Source of the DNA: Chloroflexota bacterium
GTDB lineage: Bacteria > Chloroflexota > Dehalococcoidia > GIF9 > UBA5629
Assembly (NCBI GenBank): GCA_016875875.1
Contig: VGOP01000012.1
Span: 1-59,896, forward strand
DNA: 59,896 nt
Reading direction: 5' to 3'
This document shows positions 10,301 to 16,750 of this stretch, piece after piece. The position numbers were made by a program, and so were the translations under genes. The notes under the pieces are model-generated. The model had not been told where the DNA came from. It ran no database searches and saw nothing but the letters and a program-made list of their open reading frames with translations. Numbering within the stretch: position 1 is the first letter of the stretch; every line of letters starts with the position of its first letter.

Positions 10301-10611
10301 TGGCAATACTCAATTCTAATCTATTCTTATATCTATATCGGAGCTTAAATAATGAGGAGGGTAGGGTCTTGCCACAGATAAAGAAAAAGCACATTTTTGG
10401 CTTACCTATCAAGATTCAATTCCAAGAGAAACCGTTAAATGATTTAGTTGATATTATTCTGTCCATAACCAAAGATGAGGACTATCTCACTAATCCAGCC
10501 AAGCAAGCCCAAGTCAAAGAATACGAGCGCCAGATTGACCTGTTGGTATATGAGCTTTACGGCTTAACGTCTGAAGAGATTGCGGTGATGGAAGGCTCCA
10601 ATAGGAAATAG
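7384..10611 (+). CDS. Eco57I/TaqI-type DNA methyltransferase with N-terminal extension (type IIG/ISP-like)
   Basis: The 1075-residue protein carries a gamma-class N6-adenine methylase core: DPAIGSGAFP (motif I, Asp524), YGVDIDPGAVEIAKLRLWLS, and the catalytic NPPY (693-696). A TaqI-like target-recognition region follows and ends with YELYGLT. The first 180 residues contain KIDILIVYLQKE, which could be a PD-(D/E)XK nuclease remnant or a binding domain; this is unproven. It probably modifies host DNA and, with the upstream helicase and NYN protein, forms a restriction or defence system. The ATG has only a weak ribosome site (GGTGG). The last third is richer in A and T, as in many recognition domains. 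Confidence 0.8.
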   Translation: MDKQTAIRIIRDTFESPFDKARFIYFTKNLLNKIDETKAFHIQGHYIPESFRDYVKAYERIGTYTDHENNKIDILIVYLQKETSLERARTSQRNFVARYLKERDEKEAGLVAFVSPDEEDWRFSLVKMDYLLEESPSGKTKVRTELTPARRFSFIVGVNESSHTAQSQLVPILQDDAYNPILKQLEAAFNIEKVTKEFFEKYRELYHKVHEALEDIVSKDQKVRDDFATKAVSTVDFSKKLLGQIVFLYFLQKKGWFGVGRDKNWGTGPKNFLRLLFDKKNVSYDNFFNDVLESLFYEALAVERTDDFYSRFNCKIPFLNGGLFDPINNYDWVHADILLPNELFSNTFKTKEGDIGTGVLDVFDRYNFTVKEDEPLEKEVAIDPEMLGKVFENLLEVKDRKSKGTYYTPREIVHYMCQESLINYLDTAINTGDVPLVATPPPQGKLFGKPDPEQGTLKAPAYRAIIPREDIEAFIRMGELAIEHDARVEGAGRETRDYSYKLPESIRQNAGLIDEKLATIRICDPAIGSGAFPVGMMHEIVRARNTLTTYLPKDESRNNYNFKRHAIRNCLYGVDIDPGAVEIAKLRLWLSLVVDEEDIKQIQPLPNLDYKIVCGNSLLGVEKNLFNVDLFNELEKLKSFYFNETNAKKKQEYRKQIDQLIKNLTNNKEMFDFEVYFSEVFHEKGGFDVVIGNPPYETSRGKGIESTFKDYLRRSYETAEDKYDFYTFFIEKSSNIAKEKGHVCLITANTYLTKPLSRKIRRYLLSKCEVISIDEFKGFVFETVVPTAIILFGNKPANDNHVINVRYDINSVADFLNDNFSQRCIHQQIFVKEPDFYINVYADEWFFDFFDNLCKQDNIMKLGVLAEIYNGIQTGNDKKFVSYERRSAKWERVITGSDIQAYYKSWGGKYIYYVPELLHSNTRKTIFKTSKKIIIRQTADRIIGAYDDEGYFTLASTFVIKQFKEMISHKVLLAILNSNLFLYLYRSLNNEEGRVLPQIKKKHIFGLPIKIQFQEKPLNDLVDIILSITKDEDYLTNPAKQAQVKEYERQIDLLVYELYGLTSEEIAVMEGSNRK

Positions 10612-10772
10612 ACCGGTAGCTCCAACAAGATAGCCCTCCGGGTGATGCGCCGAGTTGCCATTGAACATTCCTGACTTCTGTGTAACTAGCTGCTTATGCG
10701 ACTAACTTAACAAGTGGTATAATTGTTGGAGGCAGGTCAAAGAACTATTTGTATTTCTCTTTAAGGGATTGT

Positions 10773-11768
10773 ATGCCTGATTCTTGGAAAAAGGCTGCAG
10801 TTAATATTGGCTTGGCTACGGCTGTTGGACTAGGTGGTGTTGCATGCATTCCAAAGGATGAGAATCCACCAATTCCTATAACTGTTACAGGCATTGTTTA
10901 TCATGACTATAATGGGGATGGTGCAAAAGAAGAAAATGAGCCAGTTATAAATGGTGTTGAATTGAAGTTTTTTAGCGATGTAGGAAAAAAACAATATGTT
11001 ACTAAATCAAATCAAGATGGGAGTTATAGCATTGCATTGAAGAAAGGTAAGTATACTTTGGACATCGGTGGGACTGTCGTTGGGTACAACAATCAACATT
11101 TCACATATCTCAATATTTCTAAAGAAGAATTCAAATATGCCTCTTTGCCTGTTGAGGTAGTAAATAACATGAATCTTGATGTGAAACTTATGCAGGGGTG
11201 GTTGACACTCCCTTTTGACAGAAACACAAAATTTCTAGGAGACAATCCACTCGGTATAATGGACTACGTGGATATGGATGGAAGAGAGGGTTTTACAATG
11301 ACCTGGAAAAGCACTAAATACGAAGATGATACGTATGATAACCATAATGGAATAGACTTCTACATGGAAGAGAACACTCCAATATTGGCAGCTGCCCCAG
11401 GAATTGTAGTTAAACCTTCAAAACCATACAAACCAGAGATGAAATATACCCTTCTAGTAAGTCATGAAAATGTTTATCTTTATCCTCCTTATAAGACTGC
11501 AATAACTGAATATTGCCATTTAAATGAGGTAAAGGTGAAACCAGGAGACAAGGTGAAAAGAGGAGATGTTATAGGCCTATCTGGAGGTATCCTAAGAGGA
11601 AAAAAGTTAGAAGGTAAACATCTACATTTTGGATTTCTCATCTCAATCTCATTAGATCCTCCTTATAATGAACCTAACACACATTATACAGATCCTTACA
11701 GAAATATTGAGACATATTCGCCAGCGACAAATCAATGGACAGTTGACAACAACCCCCAGTATCCATAA
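10773..11768 (+). CDS. lipoprotein with SdrD-B-like domain and M23 (LytM) peptidase domain
   Basis: From the ATG at 10773 the protein has 331 residues. The signal peptide ends in lipobox GVAC (Cys25). A carboxypeptidase-like or SdrD-B-like beta domain follows (GIVYHDYNGDGAKEENEP, about 40-120). The C-terminal half is an M23 zinc metallopeptidase with NHNGID (H-x-x-x-D), AAAPGIVV and the HLHFG motif, so the metal ligands are present. M23 enzymes usually cut peptidoglycan cross-links or act as activators. In a cell that may lack murein, the target could be a competitor or an S-layer protein. A TTG at 10749 is a possible longer start. The gene is visibly richer in A and T than its neighbours, which suggests transfer. 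Confidence 0.7.
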   Translation: MPDSWKKAAVNIGLATAVGLGGVACIPKDENPPIPITVTGIVYHDYNGDGAKEENEPVINGVELKFFSDVGKKQYVTKSNQDGSYSIALKKGKYTLDIGGTVVGYNNQHFTYLNISKEEFKYASLPVEVVNNMNLDVKLMQGWLTLPFDRNTKFLGDNPLGIMDYVDMDGREGFTMTWKSTKYEDDTYDNHNGIDFYMEENTPILAAAPGIVVKPSKPYKPEMKYTLLVSHENVYLYPPYKTAITEYCHLNEVKVKPGDKVKRGDVIGLSGGILRGKKLEGKHLHFGFLISISLDPPYNEPNTHYTDPYRNIETYSPATNQWTVDNNPQYP

Positions 11769-11788
11769 TTTATTTTTGCTTGAGTTTT

Positions 11789-11806
11789 TGACCTGCCCCC
11801 CGAAAA
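11789..11806 (+). repeat. 18-bp IS-terminus repeat, three copies
   Basis: TGACCTGCCCCCCGAAAA occurs here, again directly at 12974-12991, and inverted at 14230-14247. The outer two copies form perfect inverted repeats around both IS3 elements, while the middle copy lies at their junction. A shorter related copy (TGACCTGCCCCCA) is at 11808-11820. Confidence 0.7.
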
Positions 11807-11836
11807 GTGACCTGCCCCCAATAGTTGTACCACTTC

Positions 11837-12649
11837 TTAAGTTAGTCCCACAAGCACAATAGCCTCAGGAGCAGGCGGCCGGTAGTTAAGTGCACTATGG
11901 GGTCGTTCTTGATTATATTCTTTTCTCCAGCCTTCTATCAATACTCTGGCTTCAGCCAGTGTAGTGAATATCTCACGATTCAGAAGTTCATCCCTTAACT
12001 TGCCATTGAATGATTCTATGTAGCCGTTCTCCCAGGGGCTTCCCCTCTCGATGAACAGAGTCTTCACTCCTAATCGGTTCAGCCAGGCGCGTATCTCCCT
12101 GGCAGTGAATTCAGTTCCATTATCGGATCGAATATGCTCTGGTACTCCCCTGAAAACAAAGAGCTGGAATAACTTGCCGGCGACATCCTGAGAAGTGATG
12201 CGACGACCTACCAGCATCGCTAGACACTCTATGGTGTATTCATCGATTATGGTCAGTATACGAAATGTTCTGCTGTCAGCTGTTCTATCAACCATGAAAT
12301 CATAGCTCCACACATGGTCTTTATGCTCTGGTCTGAGCCTAATACATGAGCCGTCATTCAACCACAATCGTCCCCGCTTAGGTTGTCTCCTTGGCACCTT
12401 TAGTCCTTCCTGCCTCCAGATACGTTCCACGCGTTTATGATTCACCTGCCAGCCCTCGTGCTTAAGCATCGCTGTTATCCGCCGGTAGCCATACCGCCCG
12501 TACCTGGTAGCCAGTTCAACGATACGACTCCTCAATTGCTCCTCATCAGAGGGAATCTGCGGTACATGCCGTTGTGTTGCCCTTGCCTGGCTCAGCACCT
12601 TACATGCCCGCCGCTCTGAGACTGATAGTACCTGACATACCAGTTCCAC
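11837..12649 (-). CDS. IS3-family transposase OrfB (DDE integrase domain)
   Basis: The protein has 270 residues from a GTG start. An N-terminal HTH_21-like segment (YGRYGYRRITAMLKHEGW) precedes the rve integrase core. The DDE triad is visible: Asp in WSYDFM, Asp in IRSDNGTEF, and Glu in ESFNGKLRDELLN. It lies in the -1 frame relative to orfA and is probably made mainly as an OrfAB fusion by frameshifting at 12685-12679. All catalytic residues are present, so the element may be active. Confidence 0.85.
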   Translation of the reverse strand: MELVCQVLSVSERRACKVLSQARATQRHVPQIPSDEEQLRSRIVELATRYGRYGYRRITAMLKHEGWQVNHKRVERIWRQEGLKVPRRQPKRGRLWLNDGSCIRLRPEHKDHVWSYDFMVDRTADSRTFRILTIIDEYTIECLAMLVGRRITSQDVAGKLFQLFVFRGVPEHIRSDNGTEFTAREIRAWLNRLGVKTLFIERGSPWENGYIESFNGKLRDELLNREIFTTLAEARVLIEGWRKEYNQERPHSALNYRPPAPEAIVLVGLT

Positions 12650-12672
12650 TATCCTGCGTCTCTTCGACGGGC

Positions 12673-12951
12673 TCAGGAGTTTCCCCGGGCAGCCTCCTTG
12701 AGTATGGCATTATCTAGAGAAAGATCAGCCACCAGCCTCTTCAGCCTGGTGTTTTCCCTCTCCAGCTCTTTGAGGCGCTTCGCCTGCTCCACATGCATGC
12801 CACCGTACTCTCTGCGCCAGCGGTAGTAGGTTTGTTCGGTAACTCCGATCTTTCTGCTGGCTTCGCCGATGGTAGCTCCCTGGCTGATTAGTACTTCAGC
12901 CTCGCGGAGCTTGTTAATGATTTGCTCCGGTTTGAACATTCTTCTGGCCAA
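12673..12951 (-). CDS. IS3-family transposase OrfA (HTH_Tnp_1)
   Basis: The 92-residue protein has the helix-turn-helix EASRKIGVTEQTYYRWRREYGG, then a leucine-zipper-like segment (LKELERENTRLKRLVADLSLDNAIL). OrfA binds the terminal repeats and dimerises. Just before its stop lies G_GGA_AAC (minus strand, 12685-12679), a canonical -1 slippery heptamer. The -1 frame is open into OrfB. Confidence 0.85.
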   Translation of the reverse strand: MARRMFKPEQIINKLREAEVLISQGATIGEASRKIGVTEQTYYRWRREYGGMHVEQAKRLKELERENTRLKRLVADLSLDNAILKEAARGNS

Positions 12952-13052
12952 TGAAATAGCCCCCCTTTCTCAATGACCTGCCCCCCGAAAACTGAGCCAG
13001 ACAAAATGCTGGTTTTGTGGGATGATTAACAATGATGAAGGAGGATCATCCC

Positions 13053-13319
13053 ATGAAGAAGTCCCGGTACACAGCGGAGCAAATTGCCTTTGCCCTGAGG
13101 CAGGCAGAGTCAGGGACAGCAGTTCCTGAGGTTTGCAGGAAGATGGGCATCAGTGAGCAGACCTTCTACCGGTGGAAGAAGAAATATGTCGGCATGGGTG
13201 TGGCAGAAGTGAGGAGATTGAGAGTCCTGGAGGAAGAAAACAGAAAGCTGAAACAGCTGGTAGCAGACTTGAGCCTTGATAAGCAGATGCTTCAGGATGT
13301 GCTACGAAAAAAGTCCTGA
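13053..13319 (+). CDS. IS3-family transposase OrfA
   Basis: The ATG at 13053 gives 88 residues and follows AAGGAGG (13038-13044) at 8 bases; an upstream in-frame ATG at 13032 has no ribosome site. The helix-turn-helix VPEVCRKMGISEQTFYRWKKKY is followed by a zipper (LEEENRKLKQLVADLSLDKQML). The stop is preceded by A_AAA_AAG (13307-13313), a canonical -1 slippery heptamer, after which the orfB frame is open. Confidence 0.85.
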   Translation: MKKSRYTAEQIAFALRQAESGTAVPEVCRKMGISEQTFYRWKKKYVGMGVAEVRRLRVLEEENRKLKQLVADLSLDKQMLQDVLRKKS

Positions 13320-13351
13320 AGCCTGCTCAACTGCGGGAACATGTTGAGGCA

Positions 13352-14146
13352 TTGCGGGTTTGTTACGGCACAAGCAAGCGGAGAGCATGTAGTGTGTTGA
13401 TGTTTCAGAGATCTACGTACTACTACCGGAGTGTAGCAGATGAGCAGGCTGCCCTGAGGTTAAGAATTTGTGATCTGGCGCAGGCGAGGGTAAGTTACGG
13501 TTACAGGAGAATTCATGTGCTCCTTGAGAGAGAAGGCTGGGAAGTGAATCACAAGCGGGTATACAGGCTCTACAAGCAGGAAGGCCTTACCATGCGTGCC
13601 AAGAGACCAAGGAGACATGTTACGGCATGCAGGCGAGAGGAAATCCCTGCGGCCCAAAGTCCGGATGAGAGCTGGTCAATGGACTTCATGAGCGATGAGA
13701 TATTTAACGGCCAGAGAATCAGGCTGTTAACGTTAGTGGATAACTTTACCCGTGAGAGTCTGGCAATAGAGGTAGACAGGAGCATAGGTGGTCAACGTGT
13801 TGTGGAGGTATTAATGAATATAGCCAAGCAAAGAAGCTTACCCAAAACCATCAGAGTAGACAACGGGCCGGAATTTACCTCGAAGCGGCTGGATCAATGG
13901 GCATATTTGAACGGCGTGGAGCTAGACTTCATCCGTCCAGGGAAACCCACAGATAATGCCTTCATTGAATCGTTCAACGGCCGGTTCCGGCAGGAATGTC
14001 TGAACGAAAACTGGTTTCTATCATTGGAAGACGCACGGGAAAAAGTCGAGGAGTGGCGTTTGTACTATAATAGAGAACGGCCACATGGCGCCCTGGGTAA
14101 TCTACCCCCAAGAGAGTTTGCATTGTCTGGGGAGGTAGTTAATTGA
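13352..14146 (+). CDS. IS3-family transposase OrfB (DDE integrase domain)
   Basis: The protein has 264 residues as an independent frame. If it is made by -1 frameshifting at 13307-13313, the OrfAB product is longer (VLKPAQLREHVEALRV joins the two). The HTH_21 segment (VSYGYRRIHVLLEREGW) precedes the rve core with Asp in WSMDFM, Asp in IRVDNGPEF and Glu in AFIESFNGRFRQECLN. The GKPTDNAFIESFNG stretch is typical of the IS2/IS407 branch. It appears intact. Confidence 0.87.
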   Translation: MRVCYGTSKRRACSVLMFQRSTYYYRSVADEQAALRLRICDLAQARVSYGYRRIHVLLEREGWEVNHKRVYRLYKQEGLTMRAKRPRRHVTACRREEIPAAQSPDESWSMDFMSDEIFNGQRIRLLTLVDNFTRESLAIEVDRSIGGQRVVEVLMNIAKQRSLPKTIRVDNGPEFTSKRLDQWAYLNGVELDFIRPGKPTDNAFIESFNGRFRQECLNENWFLSLEDAREKVEEWRLYYNRERPHGALGNLPPREFALSGEVVN

Positions 14147-14364
14147 AAAACCACGAAACTAGCATTATGGGTGGTACAGAAAAGGGGGCATCTCCATCAA
14201 TTTCCAGTCTAACATTAATACTGGACTCATTTTCGGGGGGCAGGTCATATTTCCTGAACGGTGACTATCCTTGTGGGAATAACCTTGCCCGCCGAGAGCT
14301 GCCAGCGTACAATAAAAGCTAGTAGTCGAATGTAGTGCTCTCTAGATGCGGACGACAAGTGAAG

Positions 14365-15030
14365 ATGACCAATCAGCAAGACCATTCAAATGAGATTTTA
14401 TGGGTGTATCCATCGAGGACGGAATCTGAAAGCTGGTGGTGCCGCCAATATGGGAACATCGAGATACCACAGGGGTGGGAGTTCCTGTCAACCGGCGATG
14501 CCTTCATAACTAGGCAGGTAAAATCCAAGGGGCCATATTGGGTCGGAAAGAAGCCCGCAAAAAGGTACACCAGAACGCTGGGTATATGGGCACCAAAGGA
14601 GAATATCGAAACTGCCAAGAAGCTAGCAGAGGAGACAATAGCTCGGAGACAGGTCAAAAGAATTATTTCACGAAAACAACGTGAGAGACAGGAAGCGAAG
14701 TATAGGGAGCGATTTGCAAAGGCTGTCTACGAGTATCTCAGTTTTGCTCCTAAGTACGAAAAGCTAGCTTGTGATATCGCTGAGGCTGTTTCGGGGCACG
14801 CAACAGAAGTTGGCAGTGAGCGAGTAGGACGAACACGGAAATTATCTCTTGAAGAAAAGGCGATGCTGGCAGCACGAGCGTATATTCGACATAACTATAC
14901 GTCCTATGATGATCAACTGCTTGAGTTTGGATTCGCACTAGAGCGGGGGGACTTCCTATACCAAGAGGTTAAGGGTGAGGCACAAGAAGCCGTAGATGAG
15001 TTCTTGATCCGTCATAGAGAAGGCAGATAA
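14365..15030 (+). CDS. DUF2293 domain protein
   Basis: From ATG 14365 the protein has 221 residues; an earlier GTG at 14335 has no ribosome site. A basic, helical middle (about 90-125) precedes the C-terminal DUF2293-like region (AARAYIRHNYTSYDDQLLEFG, then EAQEAVDEFLIRH). DUF2293 has no known function. The N-terminal part is rich in Trp (LWVYPSR, SWWCRQYGN) and includes AFITRQVKSKGPYWV. It sits just downstream of the insertion sequences, and I see no operon partner. Family assignment is from memory of the motif. Confidence 0.6.
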   Translation: MTNQQDHSNEILWVYPSRTESESWWCRQYGNIEIPQGWEFLSTGDAFITRQVKSKGPYWVGKKPAKRYTRTLGIWAPKENIETAKKLAEETIARRQVKRIISRKQRERQEAKYRERFAKAVYEYLSFAPKYEKLACDIAEAVSGHATEVGSERVGRTRKLSLEEKAMLAARAYIRHNYTSYDDQLLEFGFALERGDFLYQEVKGEAQEAVDEFLIRHREGR

Positions 15031-15183
15031 GACAGATACTTGCTTTGTTACCTAATTGAACTTTAGCCTATGTAGTTTTGTGGAAAAAGCTATGGGGAGG
15101 TAGGAAACTGGTATCCCGGTGGTTTAGAGGGCTTTCCTGTGGGTTTGGGTGAGATTTGAGAGGAAGGCGTAGATTTTGAGCAC

Positions 15184-15219
15184 AAAAAAGGGGTAGTCGG
15201 AGATTTCCAACTACCCCTT
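15184..15219 (-). terminator. rho-independent terminator (minus strand)
   Basis: AAGGGGTAGT (15188-15197) pairs perfectly with ACTACCCCTT (15210-15219). Read on the minus strand, the stem is followed by a run of T (complement of 15184-15189). It would end transcripts of the sigma-like gene at 15620-16078. Confidence 0.6.
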
Positions 15220-15230
15220 AAAAAAGGCAT

Positions 15231-15275
15231 AAAAAAAGGCAAAAGAACCCCTACACTTCAGAGGCTCTTTTGCCT
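15231..15275 (-). terminator. second minus-strand terminator in tandem
   Basis: AGGCAAAAGA (15237-15246) and TCTTTTGCCT (15266-15275) form a perfect 10-bp stem. The minus-strand product would run into seven T residues (complement of 15231-15237). Confidence 0.5.
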
Positions 15276-15519
15276 GTGATTGTCTATAGTCAAACTATTC
15301 AGTTTTTTGGCAAGGCTTTCCCTATCATTCGTGATAATTATTACTTTGTTTTTTGCTCTTGCTCTCTCATTGTCCCTTTGCCTGTTTATCGGTAGCCTGC
15401 AACCGCTAGCACTACCGCTTGAGCTAGTCTCAAAAAGCTAGAGACAAGACGAGTAAGCAAGGCAAGGCTTTAAGCCCAAAGCAAGCCTTGTCCCGAAAGT
15501 CGGTTAGCCTTATTCAGTT

Positions 15520-16159
15520 GTCCAGAGCCTTGCCGACCCGCAATCCGCTGGCATCGGTTAGACGCTCCGCAAGAGGCTTTAGCCTCTCACTAATATAATG
15601 CCAAAACAGGCTTAAAATCTTACACTAAAGCTAAACTTTTTTGCCTTTGCCTATTCAAATAGGTATGCTCGGCACTGGCGAGAGGCAATCCGCTTACCTT
15701 TTTGTAGGCTATCTTAACCAGCCTTGCTGGTGCTCTATGCAGCCACAATTTGGCATCAAGCCAAGCCTCAACGTCTATCGCCTTATCATCGGCTAGCATC
15801 TGGCAAAGCTCTGTCTCGTTGCCTTCGCCATCATCTACAGTCCCGTTGAGACTTGTTATCTTTGGCAGTCTCATTATGTTTCGCCAATACTCCAACACAA
15901 CATAGCTGGCTACTCTTACCATGCCGCCTTCGGTTAAGCTGTTGCCGTTGCCGTTATACTTTACCTCTATTTCGGCAAGCCTTAAGATAATGTCCTGCCT
16001 TAAGTCCTGTCTATCCTCTGGCTTCGCCTTGTATTGAAATTTATCGGCAATCTCGATATACTTTTGCCAATCTAGCATTGTGGTTGACCCCCTATGTTAG
16101 ATTTGCTCTAGCTATACCCAGCTAGGGCATTTTATTGACCACAAGGCAAGGCTCTGGAC
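15520..16159. repeat. 15-bp inverted repeat flanking the sigma-like gene
   Basis: GTCCAGAGCCTTGCC (15520-15534) and its exact reverse complement (16145-16159) enclose the gene at 15620-16078, giving a 640-bp unit. There is no transposase inside, so it could be a small non-autonomous cassette or a remnant. Confidence 0.45.
15620..16078 (-). CDS. sigma-factor region-2-like small protein
   Basis: The protein has 152 residues. Its N-terminal 70 residues (YIEIADKFQYKAKPEDRQDLRQDIILRLAEI, then VASYVVLEYWRNIMR) resemble the helices of sigma-70 region 2 in phage and mobile-element sigma-like proteins. An acidic linker (VDDGEGNETEL) and a basic tail follow. There is no convincing region 4, so it may be truncated or diverged. 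The ATG follows AGGGGG. The role may be element-specific transcription, but that is inference. Confidence 0.5.
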   Translation of the reverse strand: MLDWQKYIEIADKFQYKAKPEDRQDLRQDIILRLAEIEVKYNGNGNSLTEGGMVRVASYVVLEYWRNIMRLPKITSLNGTVDDGEGNETELCQMLADDKAIDVEAWLDAKLWLHRAPARLVKIAYKKVSGLPLASAEHTYLNRQRQKSLALV

Positions 16160-16392
16160 TTCTGATATTCAATTCTTAAAGTGCATTCAGCTTTTACCTT
16201 TTCGTCTAAATAGAAAAGTAAAAGTTTATCCTATATGATTATGGTACTTTACAAAAGAGGCTTTTGAAAAGGATAAGAAGTAATTACTTTTTATGTTCAG
16301 ATATGAATAATAGGGTCAAACTTGATGCCAGCAAACTAGCGCTGATTGCAGCTAGCCAGCATACCCGTTAGGTCTGCGTGCTGGTCAACAAG
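16079..16392. other. 314-bp intergenic region
   Basis: I see no gene. CTAGCT/AGCTAG near 16111-16128 and a bulged stem CTTTTAC-TTTTC with GAAAA-GTAAAAG (about 16190-16224) are the only structures noticed, besides the right arm of the 15-bp inverted repeat. Confidence 0.4.
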
Positions 16393-16650
16393 TCAGGCAG
16401 GTTTTTGATAGCAGAAGGCTCTGACGCGGCACAGGGGACACCAGAGGGTGAAACCTCGCTTACACGCCTTCCACTCTGGTTTATGCAGGCATACTGTGTC
16501 TGTGTGCTCCAGCCTGGCTAAGAGTGCAGCCGGTCCAAACATGTGGAGGCCGCAGCCATAGCAGTGGCTTGAAAAGCGTTTGTCCTGCTTCACCAGTTGC
16601 ACCGGCATCTGAGCTCCGCATTCAGGGCAAGCCATGTTGAGTTTGCTCAT
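16393..16650 (-). CDS. small zinc-ribbon protein
   Basis: The protein has 85 residues. It has CPECG near residue 8 and CYGCG near 30, then a second set of cysteines ending with CPLC near 70, suggesting one or two zinc ribbons. The start (MSKLNMACPEC) follows AGGGAAAG. Short zinc-ribbon proteins of this kind are frequent in integrative elements, and the specific role is unknown. Confidence 0.55.
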   Translation of the reverse strand: MSKLNMACPECGAQMPVQLVKQDKRFSSHCYGCGLHMFGPAALLARLEHTDTVCLHKPEWKACKRGFTLWCPLCRVRAFCYQKPA

Positions 16651-16670
16651 AATCTTTCCCTCATCAGTCA

Positions 16671-16687
16671 GACAGTTCAGAACTGTC
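16671..16687. promoter_or_regulatory. 17-bp palindrome upstream of the zinc-ribbon gene
   Basis: GACAGTTC-A-GAACTGTC is a perfect 8-bp inverted repeat around a central A, 20 bases before the start at 16650. GACAGACAGACC follows it. It could be an operator. Confidence 0.4.
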
Positions 16688-16750
16688 AGACAGACAGACC
16701 GTTCAGTATATGTGAACTACCCAATTTACTATGTAAGTTCGTTAGCACTT

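Larger units (their letters stand above)
11808..12973 (-). mobile_element. IS3-family insertion sequence, copy A
   Basis: This element carries orfA (12951-12673) and orfB (12649-11837) on the minus strand. The terminus beyond orfB reads TGACCTGCCCCCA with GTACCAC at 11827-11833. A similar but imperfect end, GTGGTAC through GGGGGCA (14171-14190), lies beyond orfB of copy B. The end upstream of orfA is not clear, because the junction is taken up by the left end of copy B. The boundaries are therefore approximate. Confidence 0.6.
12974..14247 (+). mobile_element. IS3-family insertion sequence, copy B
   Basis: This 1274-bp element is bounded by perfect 18-bp inverted repeats (12974-12991 and 14230-14247), with further imperfect matching inward. 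It carries orfA and orfB on the plus strand, divergent from copy A. No clear target-site duplication is visible: CAA lies on the left and TAT on the right. Confidence 0.7.
15031..15619. other. 589-bp non-coding stretch rich in hairpins and GGCAAGGC motifs
   Basis: I see no gene here. It holds two minus-strand terminator-like hairpins, several GGCAAGGC or GCCTTGCC words (near 15312, 15457 and 15527), and the left arm of a 15-bp inverted repeat (15520-15534). The paired words at 15457-15490 could form another stem. Confidence 0.5.

Noticed and set aside
3587-10611. DISARM system
   Set aside because: The helicase, PLD and methylase parts fit in a loose way, but drmA and drmB are missing and a NYN gene is present instead.
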